DNA of 64,000 nucleotides, taken from NCBI RefSeq assembly GCF_000294495.1, contig NC_018526.1, positions 620,001 through 684,000 of the forward strand, given 5' to 3'. Each line of letters starts with the position of its first letter. The stretch's first letter is position 1. The position numbers and the translations under genes are program-made. The notes under the pieces were generated by a model. It was not told the origin of the DNA, ran no database searches, and worked only from the letters and a program-made list of their open reading frames with translations. This stretch comes from Streptococcus suis S735. GTDB lineage: Bacteria; Bacillota; Bacilli; Lactobacillales; Streptococcaceae. Shown here one piece after another: positions 35,031 to 47,469 of this stretch.

Positions 35031-35369
35031 GAGGCTGGGCAAAAAGTCCAAAGCCACTTCTCAGAGTTCGTGTCAACATCTCAGCGCAGTGGTTGTTTGG
35101 GTTTAACAGTCCAGTGGACTGTTAAAGGTTGGAGATAGGATTTGCAAAGCAAATCACAGCAGTTCGTGTTTCACACTCCAAATCTGACCATTACGACTGA
35201 TGCGAACAGAGTTCGCTTCATCTCCAACCTCAAACTGTCTCCCAGACAGTTTGAGCTGTGCGGGGGGTGGGAGTGAAACAGTCTGGGAATAGACTGTTTC
35301 AGCTCAACAACTTAAAACGAAAAATTGTTGACGAACTCTTTTTGACAAGTTGAGTTCTTTCCCACTCCC
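35031..35369. repeat. Palindromic intergenic repeat, copy A (about 340 bp)
   Basis: It opens GAGGCTGGGCAAAAAG and closes TTCTTTCCCACTCCC. Inside are several short perfect palindromes: TTTAACAGTCCA with TGGACTGTTAAA (35102-35126), GATTTGC-AAA-GCAAATC (35139-35155), CAAACTGTCT with AGACAGTTTG, and GAAACAGTCT with AGACTGTTTC. A near copy lies at 60380-60659 and a shortened one at about 60104-60250. Copy A has an extra roughly 60-base segment in its middle (around 35196-35250) that copy B lacks. Short frames on the minus strand here recur only because the repeat recurs. Confidence 0.7.
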
Positions 35370-37784
<2,415 letters not shown>

Positions 37785-37787
37785 GAG

Positions 37788-40700
37788 ATGAAACTTCAAT
37801 TTAAGCAGCAGCAATTTCAGTTAGATGCGGTGGCCTCTGTTGTGGATGTTTTTGTTGGTCAGGGCAAACATAGCGGTTTTGATTACCACATGGATAAAGG
37901 TCAGGGAATGGGTGCGGAACTGGACATGAATTTTATCGGTTTCCGCAATGCTCCCATTCAGCTTTCGCAGGAAACTGTCAGCCAGCAGGTTCGAGCTAAG
38001 CAGCTCAGCTATGGCCTTAAACCATCTGAAAACTTGTCTATTCAAAAAGTGGATGGTCGTCCGTCTTACAATTTGACTATTGAGATGGAGACGGGGACAG
38101 GGAAGACCTACACCTATATCCGTACCTTGATGGAGCTCAATAAGCAGTATGGTTGGCTCAAGTTTATCATCGTGGTGCCGAGCATTGCTATTCGTGAGGG
38201 AGTGCTCAAGTCCTTTGAAATCATGGCGGACCATTTCCAGATGGAGTATGGCAAGAAGCCACGCTATTTTGTCTATGATTCTAGCCGTTTGGGCGAGCTG
38301 GACAAGTTTGCCAACTCCTCGGACATTCAGGTTATGATTATCAACTCACAAGCCTTTAATGCCACTGGAGCAGATGCCCGTCGTATTCACACCGAGCAGG
38401 AAAGTTTCCGCTGGAGAAAGCCGATTGATGTCATTGCGGCGACCAATCCTATTTTGATTATCGATGAGCCTCAGTCGGTTGAGGGGAAAAAGACTAAAGA
38501 ACGCTTGGAGGACTTCAAGCCCCTATTTACTCTCCGCTATTCAGCCACTCATAAGGACAAGCACGATATGATTTATCGTCTGGATGCCCTGGACGCCTAC
38601 AATAAAAAGTTGGTCAAGAAGATTGCCGTTAAGACCGTGGAGCAGACTGCAACCACAGGAACACAAGGCTACCTTTATCTGCAAGAACTGGTTCCGCAAA
38701 AATCAGGTTCTCCTAAGGCTCGGATTGAGTTTGAAGTGCGGACCAAGTCAGGCGATGTCAAATGGGTGACCAAATTGGTTGAAGAGCCTTTTGCTCTTTT
38801 TGAAGAGTCAGGCAACCTACCAGCCTATCAAGGCGGTTGGACCTTGAGCCATTTTGATGCGCGTGAAGGTGAAAATTCCATTCAAATCGGTGCCAATCGC
38901 AAACTCTATGTGGGCGAAGTGATTGGGGAAACCAACGAAGATGACATCCGTCGTATCCAGATTCGGGAAACCATTGCCAGTCACCTGCAAAAAGAAGAAC
39001 GCCTTTACAAACGAGGTATCAAGGTGCTATCCCTTTTCTTCATCGATGAAGTTGCCAAGTATAAGTGCTATGATGAGCAAAATGATGCCTACAATAGCAC
39101 CTATGCCCAGATGTTTGAAGAAGAGTATGAAGCCCAGGTCAAGGCTTTATTGGCTGATCTCAACCTTCATGGAAGTAACTTTTGGCATTATCTCAACAAG
39201 CACCAAGAAGGCAATCCTGTTCATGCAGGTTATTTCTCTGTCGATAAGATAAAAAAATCGGATAAGGTCAAGTTTGTGGACTACAAGTCTGCTACGGAAA
39301 AGAAAAATAACCAGTCTAACGACAAGGATGCCTATGATTTGATAATGAAGGACAAGGAACGTCTGCTGTCTTTTGAGGAACCTATTCGCTTTATCTTTTC
39401 TCACTCAGCCCTCAAAGAAGGCTGGGACAATCCTAATGTCTTCCAGATTTGTACCTTGAAAAATACAGGTACAGAAACAGAAAAACGACAAAAGATTGGT
39501 CGTGGGATGCGTCTAGCCGTCGACCAAAAAGGTGTTCGTCAGGATGAGGAGCTTTTAGGAGCTGATGTTCATAATATTAACAAGTTGACCGTCATCGCCA
39601 ATGAAAGCTATGAAGATTTTGCTAAGAACTTGCAAAGAGAACTCAGGGAAATCTTGGCTGATCGACCAAGCAAGGTGGAAGTGGATTTTTTTGTCAACAA
39701 GGTCTTGGAAAATGAAGCTGGTCAAAAACTGACTGTCACCAAGGAAGTGGCTAAAGAGATTGAACGCCAGTTGATTAAGCAAGATTATATTGACAGCAAG
39801 GGGAATCTGACCGCTACTTATTTTGAACAAAAAGAAACAAGTCAGTTTACTCTATCTGAAAATCTGGCAGGCTATGAAGTGGCTGTAAAAGATATTCTAG
39901 AAACGATTTACGATGCCAATCGCTACCAGATTGAACGTGAAAATGATTCGGAAGTGGTTTTTGCAAGAGAAATCAACCCTGATAACTACAATCGTCAAGA
40001 GTTTAAACGTTTGTGGGAAAGAATTCATCACAAGTCCACCTACTATGTCGAATTTGATGATGAGGAGTTGATTGAAAAGTCTGTTAAGGCCTTGAATGAG
40101 TCCTTGTTTGTTAAAAAGCCTAGTTACATGATTACAGAGGCTGAAGCAAGGGAAATGCAGGCGAAACACGGTTTGGATTTCAAGGTAAATAAGAACGGCA
40201 AGCGTCAGTCTGTGCTGGATAAGTCTTCTATTCAACTCCGCTATGATTTGCTGGGTGAAATTGCCAGTCGCACGGAGTTGAAACGGAAAACAGTCGCCAA
40301 TATTTTGAAGCAGATTTCGCCAAGCAAGTTTGATATGTTTTCCTATAACCCTGAGGCATTTATCCAACAAGTTAGTAGGCTCATCAATGAGCAAAAGGCG
40401 AGTCAGGTGATTGAGCATATCCGCTACAATATCCTAGAGGAAACTTTTGATAGTTCTATTTTTACGGACAATCCTTTGAGTGGTAAGGTGTCAGATGCAA
40501 ATATGCTCAAGTCTGAGAAGGGTGTTTATAATTATGTGAAGGTTGATTCTGGAACGGAGAGGAAGTTCAAAGAGGACTTGGAGCGATTCGACGATGTCAT
40601 GGTCTATGCCAAATTGCCTAGCAAGTTTAAGATTTCCACACCGCTGGGTGATTACAATCCAGACTGGGCCATTGCCTTCCGAGATGGTTCGGTCAAGCAT

Positions 40701-40886
40701 GTTTACTTCGTAGCTGAAACCAAAGGTTCCATGTCTAGTTTGCAACTGAAAGGGGCGGAGTTGGCAAAGATTGAGTGTGCAAAGGCCCACTTCAAAGCCC
40801 TAAAAGAAAAAGGATTGATTGCGGATGATCGGATTTATGATGTGGTTGATTCCTATGAAAAATTATTAGAAATCGTGAGAGGATAG
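37788..40886 (+). CDS. res: Type III restriction enzyme Res subunit
   Basis: A 1032-aa helicase-nuclease. Walker A is METGTGKTYTYIRTL (100-114), Walker B IIDEPQSVEG (DEPQ variant of DEAD), and motif VI-like KRQKIGRGMRLAVDQ. The C-terminal nuclease domain shows PDWAIAFRDGSVKHVYFVAETKG with the PD...ExK residues. It begins 3 bases after mod ends with GGAG upstream. The frame is complete. Type III Res works only in a complex with Mod, which recognises the DNA, so with mod broken this protein should be inactive or absent as a complex. Confidence 0.94.
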   Translation: MKLQFKQQQFQLDAVASVVDVFVGQGKHSGFDYHMDKGQGMGAELDMNFIGFRNAPIQLSQETVSQQVRAKQLSYGLKPSENLSIQKVDGRPSYNLTIEMETGTGKTYTYIRTLMELNKQYGWLKFIIVVPSIAIREGVLKSFEIMADHFQMEYGKKPRYFVYDSSRLGELDKFANSSDIQVMIINSQAFNATGADARRIHTEQESFRWRKPIDVIAATNPILIIDEPQSVEGKKTKERLEDFKPLFTLRYSATHKDKHDMIYRLDALDAYNKKLVKKIAVKTVEQTATTGTQGYLYLQELVPQKSGSPKARIEFEVRTKSGDVKWVTKLVEEPFALFEESGNLPAYQGGWTLSHFDAREGENSIQIGANRKLYVGEVIGETNEDDIRRIQIRETIASHLQKEERLYKRGIKVLSLFFIDEVAKYKCYDEQNDAYNSTYAQMFEEEYEAQVKALLADLNLHGSNFWHYLNKHQEGNPVHAGYFSVDKIKKSDKVKFVDYKSATEKKNNQSNDKDAYDLIMKDKERLLSFEEPIRFIFSHSALKEGWDNPNVFQICTLKNTGTETEKRQKIGRGMRLAVDQKGVRQDEELLGADVHNINKLTVIANESYEDFAKNLQRELREILADRPSKVEVDFFVNKVLENEAGQKLTVTKEVAKEIERQLIKQDYIDSKGNLTATYFEQKETSQFTLSENLAGYEVAVKDILETIYDANRYQIERENDSEVVFAREINPDNYNRQEFKRLWERIHHKSTYYVEFDDEELIEKSVKALNESLFVKKPSYMITEAEAREMQAKHGLDFKVNKNGKRQSVLDKSSIQLRYDLLGEIASRTELKRKTVANILKQISPSKFDMFSYNPEAFIQQVSRLINEQKASQVIEHIRYNILEETFDSSIFTDNPLSGKVSDANMLKSEKGVYNYVKVDSGTERKFKEDLERFDDVMVYAKLPSKFKISTPLGDYNPDWAIAFRDGSVKHVYFVAETKGSMSSLQLKGAELAKIECAKAHFKALKEKGLIADDRIYDVVDSYEKLLEIVRG

Positions 40887-40926
40887 GTTGCTGAGCAATC
40901 CTTCTCGCCACTGAAGGAGAATATTT

Positions 40927-41010
40927 ATGGGTGCGTTTCTGTTTTTTACATTTGCGATTTGTTATCTGGTGGGCATTGTTGCCATAGTCAAGGCTTTTGT
41001 TGTCCCCTGA
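40927..41010 (+). CDS. 27-codon membrane peptide ORF behind res
   Basis: ATG at 40927 with GAAGGAG 7 bases upstream opens a 27-aa frame. The peptide is one hydrophobic stretch (FLFFTFAICYLVGIVAIVKAF) ending in TGA, a plausible single membrane span. It lies 40 bases after res. I do not recognise it. Good ribosome spacing and composition support it; the short length leaves chance possible. Confidence 0.4.
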   Translation: MGAFLFFTFAICYLVGIVAIVKAFVVP

Positions 41011-41034
41011 AAGAGGCTGGGCAAAAACTAGCCG

Positions 41035-41765
41035 CTCATACATAAAAAACTCCAAACGCGATACAATAAAGGTATTCAAGCCTATTGTAAAGCGAGAGGA
41101 GAAAAGTATGGCACAAAAGGCACATAATTTATCACATACAAAGTGGCTGTGTTCTACCACATTGTCTTCACACCTAAGTATAGACGAAAAATCATCTATA
41201 ATCAATATCGAAGTAGTTTGGGAGAAATATTCCGGCGTTTGTGTAGTTATAAAGGCGTAGAAATTATCGAAGGACATCTGATGCCGGATCATGTTCATAT
41301 GTTAGTCAGTATTCCTCCGCGATTAAGTGTATCAAGCTTTATGGGATATTTAAAAGGTAAGAGTGCTCTAATGATGTTTGATAAACACGCCAATCTCAAA
41401 TACAAATTTGGTAATCGTCATTTCTGGGCAGAGGGATATTATGTAAGTACGGTTGGACTTAATGAAGCCACAATTAAGAAATATATACAAGAATAAAGAA
41501 ATTATCCAGTGGATGATTTCTTCACGAGCTTCAGCTTAAAAAGCGAGTTAAACATGATATAGCACTTGATAAATTGAGTGTAAAAGAGTATGAAGATCCC
41601 TTTAGGGATAATGGCAAGTAGTACGAATGCCTCTTTAAGAGGCTAGTGACGAGTCAAAAGCAGTGAGGCTTGAACAAAGTGAAAGCCAGCGTCTTTAGGC
41701 GCTGGCTGGTGATGTGGGCTTATAGCCCTTGTTCAAACCACCCGTTTGACGGGTGGTTTGAACTT
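41035..41765 (+). mobile_element. Decayed IS200/IS605-family element
   Basis: Left hairpin ACAATAAAGG with CCTATTGT (41063-41088), a broken TnpA gene, and right-side hairpins GCCAGCG/CGCTGGC (about 41684-41706) and CAAACCACCCGT/ACGGGTGGTTTG (41734-41760). Hairpin ends instead of inverted repeats are typical for this group. The limits are approximate. The last hairpin may also act as a terminator for pgm on the minus strand. Confidence 0.65.
41108..41621 (+). pseudogene. tnpA: IS200 TnpA transposase, frameshifted and interrupted
   Basis: MAQKAHNLSHTKWLC starts in one frame, then the reading continues as YHIVFTPKYRRKIIY in another: one base is missing near 41152-41158. The HUH motif DHVHMLVSI and the tyrosine-bearing IKKYIQE remain. 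A stop at 41494-41496 follows because about 55 foreign bases (about 41494-41549) separate IQE from the normal tail HDIALDKLSVKEYEDPFRDNGK. The single-strand transposase cannot be made whole. Confidence 0.8.
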
Positions 41766-41782
41766 TCTAATTTATGTGACTC

Positions 41783-43501
41783 TTACCCAACAAATTCGTT
41801 GATTTCTTTTTCGATGTTGGAGATTTTTTCTTCTGCTTCAGCAAGTGTTTCACCAACGGTTGCGATGTAGAATTTGATTTTTGGTTCTGTTCCCGAAGGA
41901 CGAACAGCGAACCAAGAATCATCTGCCAAGGTGTATTTCAAGACATCTGATGGAGGAGTAGTGAGTTTTTCAATGTTTCCATCTTTGTCTGTCTTAGTTT
42001 GAAGGGCAAAGTCTTCAAAGACCGCGATGTCAGTAGCGTTGAATTGTGCTGGTGAGTTATCACGGAACTTAGCCATGATTGCCTTGATTTGTTCTGCACC
42101 ATCCTTACCAGAAAGGGTAACAGAGATTGTTTTCTCAGCAAAGTAGCCGTATTCTTTGAAGATTTCATCGATACCGTCAGCTAAGGTCATGCCACGTGAA
42201 CGGTAGTAGGCAGCAATTTCAGCAACCATAAGCACAGCCTGGATAGCATCCTTGTCACGTACAAATGGTTTAATCAAATAGCCAAAGCTTTCTTCGAAAC
42301 CAAACATGTAAGTATGGTTGTGTTTTTCTTCGAACTCTTGGATTTTCTCAGCGATGAATTTGAAACCAGTCAAGACGTTGAACATGGTAGCGCCATAGCT
42401 TTCAGCAATCTTAGTTACCAACTCAGTAGATACGATTGACTTAGCAAGGGCAGCGTTTGCAGGAAGTGTACCTGCTTGCTTGTGGGCTTCAAGGATGTAC
42501 TTAGCAATGATAGCGCCGATTTGGTTACCAGACAGGTTCCAGTAAGAACCGTCAGCTTGACGAACTTCAACACCAACACGGTCAGCGTCAGGGTCAGTTG
42601 CAAGAAGGACATCTGCCCCGACTTCACGGCCGAGTTCTTCTGCAAGGGCAAAGGCTGCTTGGCTCTCTGGGTTTGGTGAAGCGACAGTAGAGAAGTCAGG
42701 ATCAGCAGTTGCTTGTGCTTCAACAACTTGGACAGATTCAAAACCAGCCTGTGCAAGGGCACGACGCGCCAACATTTCACCCGTACCATGAAGCGGTGTA
42801 TAGACAATCTTCATGTCTTTACCGTATTCAGCAATCAATTCAGGGTTGATGTTGAGGTCATTGAGTTCTTCAAGATATTTAACGTCAGTTTCTTCGCCAA
42901 GAACCGTAATCAAACCATTTTCCTTGCTGGCTTCAAGGTCAGCCAATTCAACTGCAAATGGATTGTCGATGGCACGGATAAAGTTGGTCAATGCATCTGC
43001 ATCAGCAGGTGGCATTTGTCCGCCGTCTTCACCGTAAACCTTGTAGCCGTTGAATTCTTTCGGGTTGTGGCTTGCAGTCACCATAATCCCTGCGATGGCA
43101 TTGTAATGGCGCACAGCGAATGACAACTCAGGAGTTGGACGAAGGCTTTCAAATACATAAGATTTGATACCATGCGCTGCCAAAACTTGAGCTGATTCAA
43201 AAGCAAATTCTGGCGAGAAGTGACGTGAATCGTAAGCGATGGCAACACCACGTTTTTTAGCTTCTTCACCTTTTGATTCTACCAATTTTGCCAAACCTTC
43301 AGTAGCTTGACGGACTACAAATACGTTGATGCGGTTGGTACCAGCGCCAATATAGCCACGCATACCAGCTGTACCAAATTCAAGATTTGTATAGAAGGCA
43401 TCTTCTTTTGTTTTTTCATCCATTGCGACTAATTCTTCACGCAAGTAATCTGGAAGGTCCGCAAAGTCGAGCCATGTTTGATAGGTTTCTTGATAAGTCA
43501 T
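41783..43501 (-). CDS. pgm: Phosphoglucomutase (alpha-phosphohexomutase)
   Basis: A 572-aa cytosolic enzyme interconverting glucose-1-phosphate and glucose-6-phosphate for capsule and teichoic acid precursors. The catalytic phosphoserine is in GIMVTASHNPKEFNGYKVY, the metal loop is LLATDPDADRVGVEV, the sugar-binding loop GFEESFGYL and the phosphate loop FAVRPSGTEPKIKFYI. All four are intact. AGGAG precedes the ATG. A candidate catabolite-control site lies upstream. Confidence 0.95.
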   Translation of the reverse strand: MTYQETYQTWLDFADLPDYLREELVAMDEKTKEDAFYTNLEFGTAGMRGYIGAGTNRINVFVVRQATEGLAKLVESKGEEAKKRGVAIAYDSRHFSPEFAFESAQVLAAHGIKSYVFESLRPTPELSFAVRHYNAIAGIMVTASHNPKEFNGYKVYGEDGGQMPPADADALTNFIRAIDNPFAVELADLEASKENGLITVLGEETDVKYLEELNDLNINPELIAEYGKDMKIVYTPLHGTGEMLARRALAQAGFESVQVVEAQATADPDFSTVASPNPESQAAFALAEELGREVGADVLLATDPDADRVGVEVRQADGSYWNLSGNQIGAIIAKYILEAHKQAGTLPANAALAKSIVSTELVTKIAESYGATMFNVLTGFKFIAEKIQEFEEKHNHTYMFGFEESFGYLIKPFVRDKDAIQAVLMVAEIAAYYRSRGMTLADGIDEIFKEYGYFAEKTISVTLSGKDGAEQIKAIMAKFRDNSPAQFNATDIAVFEDFALQTKTDKDGNIEKLTTPPSDVLKYTLADDSWFAVRPSGTEPKIKFYIATVGETLAEAEEKISNIEKEINEFVG

Positions 43502-43526
43502 CGCATATCTCCTTAAAAATTTTTCT

Positions 43527-43542
43527 ATTAAACGCTTTCATT
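43527..43542 (-). promoter_or_regulatory. Candidate cre (CcpA) site upstream of pgm
   Basis: Minus strand TGAAAGCGTTTAAT matches the TGWAANCGNTNWCA consensus at 12 of 14 positions (last two differ), about 26 bases upstream of the pgm ATG. A location this close would fit repression. Confidence 0.35.
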
Positions 43543-43591
43543 ATACCATGTTTGAAAAGAAAAATCACGCTTTCACATGATTTTCTGATAT

Positions 43592-44164
43592 TTATTTTTG
43601 AATTTTCTGTAAAGTTGGAACAAGCGCTGCAGTTAATACAGAAGAAATGATCATTTCTGCAATTGAATTGGTACCTAAAACGGTTGCTAACATTGCTTGA
43701 ATATTACCATCAAAGACAGAGGAGAAGAGGAAGAAAATACCTCCAAGTACAAAAATAGTATTGGTCATTGAACCAATTGCACCAGCAATAAATAATCCTT
43801 TACGATTTTTTATCCATTTGTAGACGAAATAAGGTGTAATCCCGACTAATATACGTGGGACAACTGCAATGATGATTGAATAAACATTACCATTTTCAAC
43901 AAATGGGGAGAAAAGATAGCTGGTTGGTAGTAAGATAATAGTATTATGGGTCATACTCATTAAGCCCATGAGAGCCCCCAAACAAGCCCCAACACGTGGC
44001 CCGTATATAATAGAAGCAATAATGACTGGGATATGTACGATGGTGGGTTTTATTGGAACAGGCAATATATTAAAAATAATTGAACTCAATATATTGATGA
44101 CAATCATGACAGCAAAGAAGATTGCAATTGTAGCAATTTGAGTTGATTTATTTTTTTTCATCAA
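43592..44164 (-). CDS. ECF transporter S component, probably for pantothenate
   Basis: A 190-aa membrane protein with five or six helices. TIAIFFAVMIVINILSS and PTIVHIPVIIASIIYGPRVGACLGALMG in pieces are typical of the S-component fold, with the helix-1 small-residue pattern that docks EcfT. It overlaps coaC by 17 bases at the end of a coaB-coaC transcript, which suggests it imports pantothenate (PanT-like) for coenzyme A. The shared EcfA/EcfT module is not in this window. Confidence 0.8.
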   Translation of the reverse strand: MMKKNKSTQIATIAIFFAVMIVINILSSIIFNILPVPIKPTIVHIPVIIASIIYGPRVGACLGALMGLMSMTHNTIILLPTSYLFSPFVENGNVYSIIIAVVPRILVGITPYFVYKWIKNRKGLFIAGAIGSMTNTIFVLGGIFFLFSSVFDGNIQAMLATVLGTNSIAEMIISSVLTAALVPTLQKIQK

Positions 44165-44696
44165 GGGTGTTACTCACTTTCTCTAAAATATCAGTTACCT
44201 CAGCCAAGGCCCCAGTTCCAAAATCTCCACAAGCAAGCAGGGCTTCACGCGGTTTGATTTCCTCAAAACCATACTCTATGAGGGTTTTGATATTTTTCTG
44301 GGTAGCAGGATTGAGGTACATGTTAGTATTCATAGCAGGTGCCAGCAGTTTTTTAGTACCAATTGGCAGAGCCAGCGCTGTTGCCGTAATAATGTTGTCA
44401 GCCATACCATTAGCTAATTTAGCTATCGTATTGGCAGAAGCAGGGGCAACTAAAAATACGTCTGTTTCTTTGGCAATATCGATATGCTTGATAAGAGTAG
44501 GATTTTCTTCAATCATGACATCTGTGTGGACCAGATTTTTTGACAAGGATTGGAGAGTCAAAGGTGTGATGAAGTCCATAGCAGAGCGACTCATGAGGAC
44601 TGTAACCTGATGACCGATCTTGGTCAATTGACTAGTTAGGTCCGCTGCTTTGTAGGCTGAAATAGAGCCAGTAACGGCAAGTGTGATATTAGCCAT
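44148..44696 (-). CDS. coaC: Phosphopantothenoylcysteine decarboxylase
   Basis: A 182-aa FMN enzyme of coenzyme A synthesis. NITLAVTGSISAYKAADLTSQL binds flavin, VFLVAPASANTIAKLANGMADNI is conserved, and LAPAMNTNMYLNPATQKNI is the substrate-recognition motif. In streptococci CoaB and CoaC are separate proteins, as here. It overlaps coaB by 8 bases. Confidence 0.93.
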   Translation of the reverse strand: MANITLAVTGSISAYKAADLTSQLTKIGHQVTVLMSRSAMDFITPLTLQSLSKNLVHTDVMIEENPTLIKHIDIAKETDVFLVAPASANTIAKLANGMADNIITATALALPIGTKKLLAPAMNTNMYLNPATQKNIKTLIEYGFEEIKPREALLACGDFGTGALAEVTDILEKVSNTLDEKK

Positions 44697-45390
44697 TTTG
44701 TTCTCCTTTTTCTAGGGTATTTAAAATGAGCTGAGCAATTTCATCTTTTGTCTGTGCTTGAATCTCCCTTGTTTTATCAACCAAATAGGCAATGTGTTGA
44801 TTTTCTCCAATATCCTTCAAGTCATTAGCAAGTATATAATCAGCGCCATTTCGTTCAATGCTTTGGCGAGCTACGGCAAATAATTCCTCCTTAGGAACAT
44901 TAACCAATAGTTTGAAGCCAAAGAGTGTGATAGCTGGATTCCATTTTTTTACATAGGAAATGACCTTGGGAGTTTTTTTCAAGAAAAGAACTTGGTAGTC
45001 ATCCTTGGATGAAATCTTACTTTCTGTATTCTGTTTTTTTAGTAGACTAGAAATGTCTTCAGTTGCTCTTAGTTCATCTAAACCAGCCATATAAACAGGT
45101 GTATAATCGGATACAGCCATGCTATGAATCAGAGCCTGATGTGTTTTGACTAAAGGTTCTAATGTTTCTTTCAAACTATCAACATTTGTGATTTCGATAA
45201 TGGTTAAATTCTTCTGAGAATCTGGTTTAACAGCCTGTCTTGTAGTCACAAGAGTAACTTCATGACCGCGTTTCAAGGCTTGTTCGGCAATGATTTTTCC
45301 AAGATTTCCAGAAGCATGGTTTGTAATAGCGCGGACTTGATCGATAGCTTCGCTTGTTCCGCCTGATGTAATCAATAGTTTCATGTTCAT
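44689..45390 (-). CDS. coaB: Phosphopantothenate--cysteine ligase
   Basis: A 233-aa ligase, the step before CoaC. ITSGGTSEAIDQVRAITNHASGNLG is the nucleotide-binding start and HSMAVSDYTPVYM and FGFKLLVNVPKEEL are conserved. Two methionines (positions 1 and 3) are possible starts; no strong ribosome site distinguishes them. First gene of the coaB-coaC-ECF operon. Confidence 0.92.
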   Translation of the reverse strand: MNMKLLITSGGTSEAIDQVRAITNHASGNLGKIIAEQALKRGHEVTLVTTRQAVKPDSQKNLTIIEITNVDSLKETLEPLVKTHQALIHSMAVSDYTPVYMAGLDELRATEDISSLLKKQNTESKISSKDDYQVLFLKKTPKVISYVKKWNPAITLFGFKLLVNVPKEELFAVARQSIERNGADYILANDLKDIGENQHIAYLVDKTREIQAQTKDEIAQLILNTLEKGEQNG

Positions 45391-45785
45391 ATTTTACTAG
45401 AATTTCTATTTTTCGTAAAGTTTGTACTAATCTATTTGCTAATCAATCTGTGACACTGGAAAATGATGCTGCTAATACAAAAAATATAAGGGCCTGTATT
45501 ATATAGTGAAGTGTTTTTGTGCAAGAAAGCGTTGGTTTGTTAATCAAGGCAATTTTTAAAGGAATACTGACTCTCTTTTGAAAAAACTAACTAAAACCAG
45601 CCTTAGATGGAAGTGTAGAGCTATGATGAGAATGCAGTTTTTAAAAATTTGTATCTGTTTAAGTAAGGAAACCTGTAGTTTTTCTGAAAATTCCGTACGT
45701 TAGTGAATAAATAGTAAAAAAATATGCGAAAATAAGTTGTAGTATGGTATAATATCCATAAAAAATAAGGAAATTAGGTACTCTC
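45391..45785. other. Spacer between coaB and fhs with fhs promoter
   Basis: No gene is visible. Near the right end TGGTATAAT (45745-45753) is an extended -10 box for fhs, about 33 bases before its ATG. The rest is AT-rich and I see no repeat or structured element in it. Confidence 0.5.
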
Positions 45786-47456
45786 ATGAAAACAGATATT
45801 GACATTGCACAAAGTATAACCTTGAAACCTATCACAGAGATCGTTGAAAAAGTTGGTATCAGTTTTGATGATATTGAACTATATGGAAAATACAAGGCAA
45901 AATTGTCTTTTGATAAAATCAATGCGGTGAAAGACAATGCGCCAGGGAAATTGATCTTGGTGACAGCTATCAACCCAACGCCAGCTGGTGAAGGTAAATC
46001 AACTATTACTATCGGTTTGGCAGATGCCTTGTCTAAAATTGGCAAGAAAACCATGATTGCCCTCCGTGAGCCTTCTTTGGGACCTGTCATGGGGATCAAA
46101 GGTGGAGCTGCAGGTGGTGGCTATGCTCAGGTCTTACCTATGGAAGACATCAATTTGCATTTTACAGGCGACATGCATGCCATTACCACAGCAAACAACG
46201 CCCTTTCAGCCTTGATTGATAACCATATCCATCAGGGGAATGTGATTGGCATTGATCAACGTCGTATTATCTGGAAACGTGTTGTGGACCTCAACGATCG
46301 TGCCCTTCGTAAGGTAACAGTTGGCTTGGGTGGTCCGCTCAATGGTATTCCTCGTGAAGATGGATTCGATATTACCGTAGCTTCTGAAATCATGGCGATT
46401 TTATGCTTGGCGACAGACATCAATGACTTGAAAGAACGTTTGGCAAATATTGTTATCGGTTATCGTTTCGATTGCAGTCCTGTCTACGTGCGTGATTTGG
46501 CGGTGGAAGGTGCTTTGACTCTTATTTTGAAGGATGCTATTAAACCAAACCTTGTCCAAACCATCTATGGCACGCCAGCCTTTGTCCATGGCGGTCCATT
46601 TGCTAACATCGCCCACGGCTGCAACTCAGTCCTCGCTACCACAACAGCTCTGCGTTTGGCGGACTATACCGTCACAGAAGCAGGATTTGGTGCTGACCTT
46701 GGAGCAGAGAAGTTCCTTGACATTAAGGTGCCGAACTTGCCTAAGGCTCCGGATGCAGTAGTCATTGTTGCCACCCTCCGTGCACTTAAAATGCATGGTG
46801 GTGTAGCTAAGACAGAACTTTCTGCTGAAAATGTAGAGGCAGTGAAAGCTGGTTTTTCTAACTTGAAGCGCCACGTGGAAAATATCCGTAAGTATGGTAT
46901 TCCAGCTGTTGTAGCCATTAATGAATTTGTGTCCGACACCGCAGCAGAAATTGCTGTTCTCAAAGAACTCTGTGCCGCAATCGATGTACCTGTCGAGTTG
47001 GCAAGTGTTTGGGCAAATGGTGCTGATGGTGGTGTTGAATTGGCTGAGACAGTTGTTGCTACTATTGATAACCAAGCAGCCAGCTACCAACGTCTTTACA
47101 AGTCTGAGGATAGCTTAGAAGAGAAAGTGACCAAGATTGTTACGCAAATCTACGGTGGTACAGGCGTTGTCTTTGAGAAGAAGGCTCGTAACCAGCTGAC
47201 TGAATTTGCTAAGAATGGCTGGGATAAGTTGCCAGTCTGCATGGCCAAGACCCAGTACAGCTTCTCAGATGATCAGTTTGCCCTTGGAGCGCCGACAGAC
47301 TTTGACATTACAGTCCGTGAATTTGTGCCAAAATTGGGTGCAGGCTTTATCGTTGCCTTGACTGGAGATGTCATGACCATGCCTGGTTTGCCAAAAGCTC
47401 CCGCAGCTCTCAACATGGATGTGGCAGCAGACGGGACAGCTATCGGCTTGTTCTAA
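45786..47456 (+). CDS. fhs: Formate--tetrahydrofolate ligase
   Basis: A 556-aa enzyme that makes 10-formyl-THF from formate, ATP and [22 protein letters not shown] is the ATP loop, [24 protein letters not shown] and NNTL-like [13 protein letters not shown] are conserved, and [18 protein letters not shown] [19 protein letters not shown] closes the protein. Length is normal. It could use formate from pyruvate formate-lyase. Confidence 0.97.
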   Translation: MKTDIDIAQSITLKPITEIVEKVGISFDDIELYGKYKAKLSFDKINAVKDNAPGKLILVTAINPTPAGEGKSTITIGLADALSKIGKKTMIALREPSLGPVMGIKGGAAGGGYAQVLPMEDINLHFTGDMHAITTANNALSALIDNHIHQGNVIGIDQRRIIWKRVVDLNDRALRKVTVGLGGPLNGIPREDGFDITVASEIMAILCLATDINDLKERLANIVIGYRFDCSPVYVRDLAVEGALTLILKDAIKPNLVQTIYGTPAFVHGGPFANIAHGCNSVLATTTALRLADYTVTEAGFGADLGAEKFLDIKVPNLPKAPDAVVIVATLRALKMHGGVAKTELSAENVEAVKAGFSNLKRHVENIRKYGIPAVVAINEFVSDTAAEIAVLKELCAAIDVPVELASVWANGADGGVELAETVVATIDNQAASYQRLYKSEDSLEEKVTKIVTQIYGGTGVVFEKKARNQLTEFAKNGWDKLPVCMAKTQYSFSDDQFALGAPTDFDITVREFVPKLGAGFIVALTGDVMTMPGLPKAPAALNMDVAADGTAIGLF

Positions 47457-47469
47457 CAAGAATGAATAT

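Noticed and set aside
34732-35079. Minus-strand frame beginning MLTRTLRSG
   Set aside because: It overlaps the DUF3885 gene end and a repeat; similar short frames (60064-60273) arise from the repeat copies rather than a gene.
45391-45785. Riboswitch or small RNA upstream of fhs
   Set aside because: I found no conserved folate-type or other riboswitch pattern and no strong hairpin, only a promoter near the end.
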